64,000 nucleotides of DNA from Desulfovibrionales bacterium. GTDB lineage: Bacteria > Desulfobacterota > QYQD01. The first letter of the stretch is position 1, and every line of letters starts with the position of its first letter. Under the pieces are notes generated by a model, which did not search any database, was not told the DNA's origin, and saw only the letters and a program-made list of their open reading frames with translations. The stretch spans positions 62,001 through 126,000 of the forward strand of contig JAQURM010000004.1 of assembly GCA_028715605.1 (NCBI GenBank), given 5' to 3'. Of this stretch, positions 1-9,226 are shown one piece after another. The position numbers and the translations under genes were made by a program.

Positions 1-773
1 GCAGCGTGGCTATGCATAAAGGTATTGTGCGGTCATGCGACTTTTATTTCTATGAAATGGGGAGAAGACTGGGAGTAAAACGTCTGGCACGCTACGCGCA
101 AGGTTTTGGTCTGGGATCACCTGCCAAGGTAGAATTGGAGCATGAAAAGTCAGGACTGGTGCCTACTCCCGAATGGAAATTAAAACGATTTAAGGTGCCC
201 TGGCAGGAGGGGGAGACGATTTCTATAGCCATCGGCCAGGGTTTTGATCTGGTCACTCCTCTCCAGATGCTGCGTGTGATCTCTGCTGTGGCCAATGGGG
301 GAGTGCTTTATCGTCCCCAGTTTGTGGAAAAAATCGTTAGTCTTGACGGCAAGATAATAAAACAGTTTAAGCCCATAATAGATAGTAAGGTCCCGGTTTC
401 CCAACGTAACCTGGAAATAATACGGGATGGCCTGGCCGGGGTGGTAAATGAGCCGCACGGTACGGGGGGGGCGTGCCGGCTCAGCACAGTTATGGTCGGA
501 GGCAAGACCGGGACGGCCCAAGTGGTTCGTTTGCCCGCCTACCGTGAGAAGAACGTAAACGCCATACCTTATAAGTATCGGGACCATGCCTGGTTTGTGG
601 CCTTTGCCCCGGTGGAGGACCCTGAGATAGCAATCGCGGTTTTAGTTGAACATAGCGGGCATGGTGGTTCAATAGCTGCTCCCGTAGCCAGAGCGGTTTT
701 GGAAGAATATTTTAGCAAAAAGTCCAGCCCGGAGGCGACCTTGGTTCGCACAGGGGGTGCAAATGATAGATAG
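1..773 (+). CDS. mrdA: Penicillin-binding protein 2, C-terminal part (5' end outside window)
   Basis: This is the transpeptidase domain of the elongation-specific PBP2, which cross-links peptidoglycan of the lateral wall at the outer face of the inner membrane. The frame is open from base 3, so the N-terminus, membrane anchor and SxxK serine lie upstream of the window. Visible family signatures are the SCD triad motif about ten residues in, the conserved stretch PTPEWK..RFK followed by GIGQG-type residues (IAIGQGF), and the KTGTAQ active-site box near base 504. The next gene is rodA, overlapping by 11 bp, the normal pairing of transpeptidase and SEDS glycosyltransferase in the elongasome. The GTG at base 6 is internal to the protein and not a real start. 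Confidence 0.93.
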   Translation, partial: SVAMHKGIVRSCDFYFYEMGRRLGVKRLARYAQGFGLGSPAKVELEHEKSGLVPTPEWKLKRFKVPWQEGETISIAIGQGFDLVTPLQMLRVISAVANGGVLYRPQFVEKIVSLDGKIIKQFKPIIDSKVPVSQRNLEIIRDGLAGVVNEPHGTGGACRLSTVMVGGKTGTAQVVRLPAYREKNVNAIPYKYRDHAWFVAFAPVEDPEIAIAVLVEHSGHGGSIAAPVARAVLEEYFSKKSSPEATLVRTGGANDR

Positions 774-1872
774 GAGGTATATAACCAACTTTGATTGGCC
801 ATTACTTGGGGTAGTGCTACTTTTATCAATGTTAGGAGTTTTGAATCTTTATAGCGCCGGTTATTCTGCTACTGGTTCTGCAACTACAGTTTATCTAAGG
901 CAGCTTTATTGGCTGGGCCTGTCCGGGGTCATTATGATTGTCGTTCTATCTTTTGATTACCGGCGGATAGCTGAGTGGGCTCCTTACATATATGCGGGTT
1001 CTATAATAACCTTGGTGGCCGTATTGTTTGTTGGGAAGACAGTTTCCGGCTCTCAAAGGTGGCTAGGTTTCGGCTCCCTGGTTTTTCAACCATCAGAGCT
1101 GGCCAAGTTGGCGACGGTTATTGCGCTGGCCAGTTATTTTTATCACAAGGATGTTAAAAAGGGCTATGGACTAAGTGACCTCCTGGCGCCGGCGGGTATT
1201 GTTTTGCTCCCCTTTATTCTTATCGTTAAGGAGCCGGATTTAGGGACGAGCCTTTTACTCCTGTTTATACTGGCGTCAATGGTCCTTTTTGTAGGTATAA
1301 AATGGGGCGCATTTTTGACCTTGCTGGGTTTTGGGCTGACCTCTGTGCCGTTCATCTGGTCTTTATTAAAGGATTATCAAAAAAAGAGGGTGGAATCTTT
1401 TCTCTGGCCGGAAAGAGACCCCCTGGGATCTGGTTATCATGCCCTTCAGTCTAAGATAGCGGTGGGGTCCGGCAAGATATTGGGAAAGGGTTATTTAGCG
1501 GGATCACAAAGCAAACTCGATTTTCTTCCCGAGCAGCATACTGATTTTGCCTTTTCCGTCTTTGCGGAAGAGTGGGGTTTCATGGGATCGATTCTGCTGA
1601 TTATTCTTTATTTTTTGCTTATCCTGTTGGCCTTGCAGGTCGCTATCCGTTCAAAGGAAAAGTTCGGCACCTTTTTGGCGTTTGGTATATTGGCCATGAT
1701 ATTCTGGCATTTAGTGGTAAATGTGGGCATGGTTCTTGGCCTGATGCCTGTGGTCGGAGTCCCTCTTCCCTTGATCAGTTATGGTGGTTCTTCAGCCATC
1801 ACTACCCTGACCGGTATCGGCCTGCTTCTTAACATCCGTATGCGGCGGTTTATGTTGCAAAAAGGCCCGTAA
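763..1872 (+). CDS. rodA: RodA, SEDS-family peptidoglycan glycosyltransferase
   Basis: Integral membrane glycosyltransferase that polymerises lipid II during cell elongation. About 369 residues with roughly ten hydrophobic segments, the usual family size. SEDS hallmarks are visible: FQPSELAKL in the first half, an extracellular loop with GSGYHALQ and GSQSKLDFLPEQHTDF (the Asp of HTDF is the conserved catalytic residue), and VVGVPLPLISYGGSS near the C-terminus. I chose ATG 763 rather than GTG 757 because a GGGGG ribosome-binding stretch at 753-757 is correctly spaced for it. It overlaps the PBP2 gene, so both are co-transcribed. Confidence 0.96.
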   Translation: MIDRRYITNFDWPLLGVVLLLSMLGVLNLYSAGYSATGSATTVYLRQLYWLGLSGVIMIVVLSFDYRRIAEWAPYIYAGSIITLVAVLFVGKTVSGSQRWLGFGSLVFQPSELAKLATVIALASYFYHKDVKKGYGLSDLLAPAGIVLLPFILIVKEPDLGTSLLLLFILASMVLFVGIKWGAFLTLLGFGLTSVPFIWSLLKDYQKKRVESFLWPERDPLGSGYHALQSKIAVGSGKILGKGYLAGSQSKLDFLPEQHTDFAFSVFAEEWGFMGSILLIILYFLLILLALQVAIRSKEKFGTFLAFGILAMIFWHLVVNVGMVLGLMPVVGVPLPLISYGGSSAITTLTGIGLLLNIRMRRFMLQKGP

Positions 1873-1983
1873 TCCGAGCCTTGATGTCCGGAGATTATTT
1901 AAAAAACCCGCTTCAGATTTTGACTTGCCTCGTTTGTCCCATAATTATGCCCAAATAGTTTTTAAAAACATAGTAAAAAAACA

Positions 1984-2012
1984 TTGACACGGGGTGTTAA
2001 ATCATGTAAAAG
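1984..2012 (+). promoter_or_regulatory. Candidate sigma70 promoter of the F1 ATPase operon
   Basis: TTGACA at 1984-1989, a 17-bp spacer and TAAAAG at 2007-2012, about 90 bp before the b' start. The -35 box is perfect and the -10 box is weak (3-4 of 6). It lies in the only sizeable gap (1873-2099) upstream of the ATP synthase genes. Confidence 0.4.
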
Positions 2013-2099
2013 CCTTTCTAGTCTGCTGAATTGCTATTCACTAATCATGATGATTCCTTTTTTATAAGCTGAAACTTCCTTTAAGTGAGGGGTAAACGG

Positions 2100-2525
2100 A
2101 TGCTGGATATAGATATTACCTTGTTGATACAGTTGGCTAATTTCCTGGCCCTGATGGTTATCCTGAATCTCATCCTTTATCGGCCCTTGCGTAAAATTAT
2201 AACAGAGAGAAAAGAGAAGGTGTCGGGCCTGGAGCGTGAGATAGAGGGGCTTATTAAGAACGCCAGCCAGAGGCTTGAAGACTTTAAGGTTAAAATGAGC
2301 GGGGCTCACGAGCGAGGGAACAAGGAAAAGGAAAACTTAAAAAATGAGGGCCTTGGCGAGGAGAAACAGATTATTTCCAAGACCCGTAGTGAGGCCGAGG
2401 CATCTAAGTCCCAGATGTTGTCGCAGATTGACCAGGACGCTAACAAGGCGAAAGAGGAACTGAAAGGGCAGGTATCGGGGTTTGCTTCTGACATAGCGGC
2501 CAAGATTTTGGGGAGGAGTATTTGA
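2100..2525 (+). CDS. atpF': ATP synthase F0 subunit b' (AtpF')
   Basis: Peripheral-stalk subunit of F-type ATP synthase. About 141 residues: one N-terminal membrane helix (about residues 5-27), the b-type sequence LYRPLRKII directly after it, then a long charged coiled coil. ATG 2100 is chosen because GAGGGG at 2087-2092 is well placed; GTG 2085 would put the Shine-Dalgarno inside the gene. A b/b' pair instead of a b homodimer is known from cyanobacteria, alphaproteobacteria and many Desulfobacterota. The stop overlaps the next start as TGATG. Subunits a and c are not next to it. Confidence 0.88.
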   Translation: MLDIDITLLIQLANFLALMVILNLILYRPLRKIITERKEKVSGLEREIEGLIKNASQRLEDFKVKMSGAHERGNKEKENLKNEGLGEEKQIISKTRSEAEASKSQMLSQIDQDANKAKEELKGQVSGFASDIAAKILGRSI

Positions 2526-3136
2526 TGGGTGATCAGAGTAATGGTAAGCGGTTTTTTATAGTGATCGCCGCACAGGCTCTAACGATTATATCGGTTTTAC
2601 TGTACTATACGACGGTATTTGCCTCAGGGCATGGTGAGGGGCATGGATACAGTAGTGTGCTATGGTGGGATCTTGTCTGGCGGACTATGAATTTTACAAT
2701 TCTGGCTGCCGTGCTCTTTAAGGTACTTAAAAAGCCTGTAAGCAATCTCCTTTCCGGTCGGCAAGCCTCGATTAAGGATAACTTTGATGATCTGGATGTA
2801 AAAAAGTCTGAGGCAGAAAAGAGGTATGCTGAGTACGAGAGAAAACTTTCGACCATCGAGCAGGAGGCCAAAAAAGTAATTCAAGAATATATTGAGCAGG
2901 GTGAGGCCGAGAAAAAGCGGATCATCGAAGATGCCGAGAAGACTGCTGAATCAATAAAGAAACAGGCTCAATTTGCGGTGGAGCAAGAGATGAAGCGGGC
3001 TAAGCTGGTCTTAAGTGCTGAAGCAGCCGAGCTTTCAGTTAAGCTGGCTGAAGATCTAATTAAGAAGAATCTTAATGAATCAGATCACAAGAAATTGATC
3101 GACGAATATATTGCGAAGGTGGTGCATACAAATTGA
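2525..3136 (+). CDS. atpF: ATP synthase F0 subunit b (AtpF)
   Basis: Second peripheral-stalk subunit, about 203 residues. It differs from b' by a hydrophobic N-terminal segment (about residues 8-31, ending in a His/Gly-rich stretch) that may be a signal or extra membrane helix. A second membrane helix follows around residues 45-62 with KKPVSNLL after it, then a coiled coil rich in Glu, Lys and Ala. The start ATG 2525 overlaps the b' stop and has GGAGG just upstream at 2512. The 3' end overlaps the delta gene by four bases. Translational coupling through the operon is likely. Confidence 0.88.
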   Translation: MGDQSNGKRFFIVIAAQALTIISVLLYYTTVFASGHGEGHGYSSVLWWDLVWRTMNFTILAAVLFKVLKKPVSNLLSGRQASIKDNFDDLDVKKSEAEKRYAEYERKLSTIEQEAKKVIQEYIEQGEAEKKRIIEDAEKTAESIKKQAQFAVEQEMKRAKLVLSAEAAELSVKLAEDLIKKNLNESDHKKLIDEYIAKVVHTN

Positions 3137-3684
3137 TCAGTAAGATAGTTGCCAAAAGATACGCCAAGGCACTTTTTGTGGTTGGCAAAGAGGAGGATAA
3201 GCTGGAGGCTTATCAGCAGGAGTTAAATGGCTTTGCGCAGATCCTACAGGGATCTCCTGAATTAAGAGATGCCTTAACCAATCCGGTCTATCCTACTGAT
3301 ATTAAGGCCAGATTGATGAGTGATCTGGCCGTAACTCTCAAACTCAGCCCTATCATGAGCAACTTCATGAAGCTTCTGGTGGAAAAAAGGCGTATACTTT
3401 CTGTTCCTGACATTGCCGTGCTGCATCAGAAGTTAACCGATGAATTTATGGGGGTTAAAAGGGCGGTGGTTACGGCTGCTATTTCCCTGGCTGAGGATGT
3501 AAAACAGAGCGTCCAAAAGGCATTGGAAAAGGTCACCGGCAAAAAGGTTATCCTTAATACAGAAGAGGATCCCTCTATTATAGGGGGACTGGTGGTGAGA
3601 GCGGGAGACATGGTTTGGGATGGGAGTGTAAGAACTCAATTACGGGATATAAAAGAAATTTTAAAGAGGGGTGAGGTATCATAA
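3133..3684 (+). CDS. atpH: ATP synthase F1 subunit delta (AtpH)
   Basis: The delta (OSCP) subunit links F1 to the peripheral stalk. About 183 residues with the family N-terminus [12 protein letters not shown] and the C-terminal signature [19 protein letters not shown]. The start codon is TTG, overlapping the stop of subunit b as TTGA; no better ATG exists before the conserved N-terminal helix, so the rare start is probably real and coupled to upstream translation. It ends one base inside the alpha start codon. Confidence 0.95.
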   Translation: MISKIVAKRYAKALFVVGKEEDKLEAYQQELNGFAQILQGSPELRDALTNPVYPTDIKARLMSDLAVTLKLSPIMSNFMKLLVEKRRILSVPDIAVLHQKLTDEFMGVKRAVVTAAISLAEDVKQSVQKALEKVTGKKVILNTEEDPSIIGGLVVRAGDMVWDGSVRTQLRDIKEILKRGEVS

Positions 3685-5204
3685 TGCAGATACGAGCCGA
3701 AGAAGTTAGTCAGATTATTAAGGGCCAGATTAAAGAGTATGAGAAAAAGATTGACCTCAAGGAGACAGGCATTGTCCTATCTGTAGGTGATGGTATTGCC
3801 CGTGTCCATGGGGTCGAGAATTGCCAAGCCATGGAGCTTCTGGAATTTCCGGGTGGCATTATGGGTGTTGCTCTTAATCTGGAAGAGGATAACGTGGGCT
3901 GTGCTGTCATGGGAGACGTGGAGCACATCAAAGAGGGCGACGTCGTCAAACGTACGGGCCGCATCGCCGAGGTGCCGGTGGGTGAGTCCGTTGTAGGACG
4001 TGTAGTCGATGGCCTTGGAAGTCCCTTGGATGGTAAGGGGCCAATTGAGGTCAAGGAGACGCGCCGGATAGAGATGATCGCCCCTGGTGTTATTGCCCGG
4101 CAGCCGGTTAAGGAGCCCATGTACACGGGGCTTAAGGCTATCGACGCTATGACGCCGGTGGGTCGAGGACAACGAGAACTCATCATCGGCGACCGACAGA
4201 TCGGAAAAACTGCCATTGGTGTGGATGCCATTATTAACCAAAAAGGCCTGGACGTCTTCTGCATCTATGTCGCGGTCGGCCAGAAGAAATCAACCGTGGC
4301 ATTGGTTGCCGAGGCGTTGCGGCGTCACGGGGCCATGGAGTATACGACGATCGTGGCCGCTTGTGCCAGTGACCCCGCGCCGTTGCAGTACGTGGCTGCA
4401 TTTGCCGGTTGTACCATGGGTGAGTATTTCCGTGATACCGGGCGGCATGCCTTGATTATCTATGACGACCTTTCCAAGCAGGCTGTAGCCTATCGGCAGC
4501 TTTCACTGCTGCTCAGGCGGCCTCCAGGGCGCGAGGCCTATCCGGGTGATATCTTCTATAACCATTCCCGATTATTAGAGAGGGCCGCCAAGGTGAATGA
4601 TGCACTGGGGGGTGGTTCATTGACGGCGTTACCTATTATTGAGACCCAGGCCGGCGACGTCTCTGCCTATATCCCAACCAACGTTATTTCCATTACTGAT
4701 GGTCAGATCTATCTTGAACCCGCACTGTTTTTCGCAGGTGTCAGGCCGGCGATTAACGTTGGTCTGTCCGTCTCCCGCGTGGGTGGGGCGGCGCAGGTCA
4801 AGGCCATGAAACAGGTTGCCGGTACGCTTCGATTAGATCTGGCCCAGTATCGAGAGTTGGCGGCCTTCGCCGGGTTCGGTAGCGACCTTGACAAGTCCAC
4901 GCAGGCGCAGCTCAATCGGGGTGCCCGCTTGGTAGAAATCCTCAAACAGCCGCAGTACCAGCCCCTGCCTATGGAGAAAGAGATCACTATTCTCTTTGCC
5001 GGTGCAAGGGGATATCTGGATGAGCATCCTATAGATGCATTGAGGGCTTATGAGGACGGGCTCTACCCATTTATCGAAAGCAAACACCCTGATGTTTTTA
5101 AAGAATTAAGGGAAAAGAAGACCATAGACGATAGCCTGGAGGCAAAGATGAGGAAGGCCCTTGACGAGTATCGGGGCGCCTTCAAGGCCTCCAAGGGCTT
5201 GTAG
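3684..5204 (+). CDS. atpA: ATP synthase F1 subunit alpha (AtpA)
   Basis: Non-catalytic nucleotide-binding subunit of F1. Length 506 residues, typical. N-terminal helix, beta-barrel and nucleotide-binding domains are recognisable: Walker A GDRQIGKT near residue 170, the [13 protein letters not shown] segment, and the alpha signature [10 protein letters not shown]. The start overlaps the delta stop (TAATG) with GAGG at the correct distance. It is followed by a 49-bp gap before gamma. Confidence 0.98.
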   Translation: MQIRAEEVSQIIKGQIKEYEKKIDLKETGIVLSVGDGIARVHGVENCQAMELLEFPGGIMGVALNLEEDNVGCAVMGDVEHIKEGDVVKRTGRIAEVPVGESVVGRVVDGLGSPLDGKGPIEVKETRRIEMIAPGVIARQPVKEPMYTGLKAIDAMTPVGRGQRELIIGDRQIGKTAIGVDAIINQKGLDVFCIYVAVGQKKSTVALVAEALRRHGAMEYTTIVAACASDPAPLQYVAAFAGCTMGEYFRDTGRHALIIYDDLSKQAVAYRQLSLLLRRPPGREAYPGDIFYNHSRLLERAAKVNDALGGGSLTALPIIETQAGDVSAYIPTNVISITDGQIYLEPALFFAGVRPAINVGLSVSRVGGAAQVKAMKQVAGTLRLDLAQYRELAAFAGFGSDLDKSTQAQLNRGARLVEILKQPQYQPLPMEKEITILFAGARGYLDEHPIDALRAYEDGLYPFIESKHPDVFKELREKKTIDDSLEAKMRKALDEYRGAFKASKGL

Positions 5205-5253
5205 GGGTAATAAAGACTTTAACATCAATTTCATGAGATAAGAGTGGTTACCG

Positions 5254-6132
5254 ATGGCTACGCTAAAAGATGTCTTACGGAAAATTGGGGCAGTAAAAAA
5301 GACCCAGCAGATTACCAAGGCCATGAACATGGTGGCGGCGGCCAAACTGCGCGGGGCACAGTCGAAAATGGAGAACTTCAGGCCCTATGCCAGCAAATTT
5401 GCTGAGGTCATAGGGAGTCTATCCGCGCACCTGAATGTTGATGCCTCGCCTCTTTTGGAACAGCGCGAGGTAAAGAATATTGAACTCCTGCTGGTTACCG
5501 CAGACCGGGGGTTGTGTGGCAGTTTCAACGTAAATTTGAATAATGTAGCCGAAAAGTTCCTGCGGGCAAAGGGGGCGGAAGGGGTAGGGACCTCACTCGT
5601 TTGTCTCGGTCGAAAAGGCCGAGACTACTTCCGACGTCGTGAGACGAACATGAGGGCCTCATATATCGACGTTATGGGCCGGTTTGACATGTCGAATGCC
5701 ATAACAATCGCCCAGGATCTGGCAAGTAGATTTATTAGGGGTGAGTCTGATGAAGTGTATGTGGTTTCTGCGCATTTTATCAGTGTGGCTATCCAAAAGC
5801 CGGTCACCAGGAAGCTCCTCCCTATAAGTCCGGAAGAACTTGGAGGGGCAGGAGAAGCGGCCGGCACTGCGCGGGAATATTTATATGAGCCCTCACCGGA
5901 ACAGCTTATCAGCAGTCTTTTACCTACACACGTGAACGTGCAGGTGTACAATGCCATGCTGGAGACGTCAGCCAGCGAGCACGCCGCCCGGATGACAGCC
6001 ATGGACAACGCTTCGCGTAACTGTAAGGATTTGATCCGGAGCTTGAGCCTGATGTATAACAAGGCGCGGCAGGCCGCCATTACGAGAGAATTGATGGACA
6101 TTGTCGGCGGGGCCGAGGCGCTGAAGAAATAG
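5254..6132 (+). CDS. atpG: ATP synthase F1 subunit gamma (AtpG)
   Basis: Central rotor shaft of F1, 292 residues. The family N-terminus (KKTQQITKAMNMVAAAKLR) and C-terminal helix (NASRNCKDLIRSLSLMYNKARQAAITRE) form the two-helix coiled coil, and a Rossmann-like part with TADRGLCGSFN lies between. Standard position between alpha and beta. The ribosome-binding site is weak; expression may rely on coupling to upstream translation. Confidence 0.97.
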   Translation: MATLKDVLRKIGAVKKTQQITKAMNMVAAAKLRGAQSKMENFRPYASKFAEVIGSLSAHLNVDASPLLEQREVKNIELLLVTADRGLCGSFNVNLNNVAEKFLRAKGAEGVGTSLVCLGRKGRDYFRRRETNMRASYIDVMGRFDMSNAITIAQDLASRFIRGESDEVYVVSAHFISVAIQKPVTRKLLPISPEELGGAGEAAGTAREYLYEPSPEQLISSLLPTHVNVQVYNAMLETSASEHAARMTAMDNASRNCKDLIRSLSLMYNKARQAAITRELMDIVGGAEALKK

Positions 6133-6160
6133 AATAATATTGAATAATGAGGAGGAATAG

Positions 6161-7597
<1,437 letters not shown>

Positions 7598-7649
7598 GTA
7601 GTTGACAAATCATTTGGTTTAGCGACAGAAAGGTACGGAGCAAAAAAAG

Positions 7650-8066
7650 ATGGCTGATAAGTTATTGCTTGAGGTAACTACACCGAGCCGGATGGTGGTC
7701 AGCGAAGAGGTGGATATGGTGGTAGCCCCAGGAGAATGGGGTGAATTTGGGGCACTGCCAAACCATGCGGCGTATCTGACGGCTATTAAGTTAGGCGAGT
7801 TACGTTATAAGGTAGGCAATAAGACGGAATATGCGATTGTAAGCGGCGGATTCGCGGAGATAGTTGCTGATCGTGCCACTTTTCTCGTAACCTCTGCCGA
7901 GAAGGCGCATGAGGTTGATGTAGCACGGGCACTGAAGGCCAAAGAGAGAGCCGAGCAGAGATTACAGGCAGCAGCCGCGAAGAGGGAAACTATTGATGTG
8001 GTGCGTGCCGAGGCTGCTTTGCAGAGGGCGATATGGCGGCTAAAGATAGCTGAGAAGGCAAAATAA
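7650..8066 (+). CDS. atpC: ATP synthase F1 subunit epsilon (AtpC)
   Basis: Rotor and regulatory subunit, 138 residues. N-terminal beta-sandwich with GEWGEFGALPNHA and a C-terminal helical hairpin (residues about 90-138) rich in Ala, Glu and Arg, which in the family can inhibit ATP hydrolysis. It is the last gene of the operon, followed by a strong terminator. Confidence 0.95.
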   Translation: MADKLLLEVTTPSRMVVSEEVDMVVAPGEWGEFGALPNHAAYLTAIKLGELRYKVGNKTEYAIVSGGFAEIVADRATFLVTSAEKAHEVDVARALKAKERAEQRLQAAAAKRETIDVVRAEAALQRAIWRLKIAEKAK

Positions 8067-8110
8067 CTATGGCCTAAGGAAAAAGGCTGAGAATAGGTTT
8101 GAATGTAAAA

Positions 8111-8140
8111 GGGCAAGCGAGGGCTTGCCCTTTTCTTTTG
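8111..8140 (+). terminator. Rho-independent terminator of the ATPase operon
   Basis: Perfect 8-bp stem GGGCAAGC / GCTTGCCC with a 4-base loop (GAGG), followed by TTTTCTTTT. It starts 45 bp after the epsilon stop codon. Confidence 0.93.
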
Positions 8141-8157
8141 GAATCTCTATAATGAAC

Positions 8158-8378
8158 GTCAGTTGTCACTGGTAAAAGCGATCAGCACTCAACTATCAGC
8201 ATGAAGCTGGCCTACTGTTCACTGGTTCACTGTTGACCGTTCACCGACTGACAGCTAACTGCTGGTCGCTGAAAGCGTGAAGTTCGCCCCGGCGAATCGG
8301 CCTGTGGCACGACCGAAAATGGTAGTTTCCGGTTGAGCGCTAATCAATGACCGATGACTAATGACCAGTGATGTTGCC
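8158..8378. repeat. Intergenic tract of short GTCACTGGT / CAATGACC-type repeats
   Basis: The gap between atpC and the next gene is filled with variants of short words such as TTCACTGGT, TGTCACTGG, ACCGATGACT and AATGACCAGTGA in both orientations. The same words recur at 14255-14345, 21830-21850 and 21970-22008. The tract has no coding potential that I can support. It looks like a dispersed repeat family with inverted internal symmetry. Confidence 0.6.
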
Positions 8379-8386
8379 TATAATAT

Positions 8387-9172
8387 ATGGTTGTGAAAGG
8401 TATAGCTTCTGTGCTTGTTAAGGAAAGGGTGTCATTTAAGTTCATAATCCTTGCCGCGGGCAAAGGGACGCGCATGAAATCTTCCCGGGCCAAGGTGTTA
8501 CACGAGATTATGGGCCGGCCGATGCTGGCCTATGTGCTGGATACGGCTGAAAGGCTTGAATCGTTGGGTATATATGTAATTGTCGGGTATCAGAGCAAGG
8601 CGGTGCAGGAGGCTTTTTGTGACCGGTCGATTAAGTTTATCTTACAGCATGAGCAATTAGGAACCGGACATGCGGTGTTATGCGCAGCTAGTGACCTTTC
8701 CGGTTATAGTGGAGACGTGGTTATTCTCTGTGGCGATGTGCCGTTTTTGAGGCCGGAGACAGTGAGGGGGCTTATACAACAACATATAGCCCGGAAAGCG
8801 GCATTATCTGTCCTGACGACGATTGTAGATGACCCCGGGCATTATGGCCGGGTGATCAAGGACGGCAAGGGCAATATCTTAAGGATCGTTGAAGATAAAG
8901 ATGCTATGCCGGATGAGAAATTGATATGTGAAGTGAATACCGGGATATATTGCGCTAAATTTCCAGTGCTTATCGATGCCTTGAGAAGGGCAGGAAGAGA
9001 TAATGTGCAGGGAGAATATTATTTAACCGACGCTGTGCACCTGATTAAAGAGATGGGCCACAGGGTTATCAGCGTTATTACGGATCGGCAGGATGAGGTT
9101 ATGGGGATAAACAGCATGGCAGAGCTGGCCAGGGCGGAAGAGATGATGCGAAGAGGAAGTAACGCAACATAG
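8387..9172 (+). CDS. GlmU-type N-acetylglucosamine-1-phosphate uridylyltransferase, single domain
   Basis: Nucleotidyltransferase of the GlmU N-terminal family, which makes UDP-GlcNAc from UTP and GlcNAc-1-P. 261 residues. The signature LAAGKGTRMKS with the P-loop-like GxGTxMxxxxxKVLH sequence, QLGTGHAV, CGDVPFL and a NTGIY/NVQGEYYLTD segment are present. The protein stops where the linker would lead into the left-handed beta-helix acetyltransferase domain (full GlmU is about 450 residues), so only the uridylyltransfer half is encoded. The N-terminus before residue 15 is not conserved, so the true start may be one of the later GTG codons. No stop-riddled remnant of the second domain is seen downstream. 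Confidence 0.88.
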   Translation: MVVKGIASVLVKERVSFKFIILAAGKGTRMKSSRAKVLHEIMGRPMLAYVLDTAERLESLGIYVIVGYQSKAVQEAFCDRSIKFILQHEQLGTGHAVLCAASDLSGYSGDVVILCGDVPFLRPETVRGLIQQHIARKAALSVLTTIVDDPGHYGRVIKDGKGNILRIVEDKDAMPDEKLICEVNTGIYCAKFPVLIDALRRAGRDNVQGEYYLTDAVHLIKEMGHRVISVITDRQDEVMGINSMAELARAEEMMRRGSNAT

Positions 9173-9226
9173 CCGTCTATAAAGCAAATGTGATTTTGGC
9201 CTTGGGAATATTAAAAAGGTATCCAT

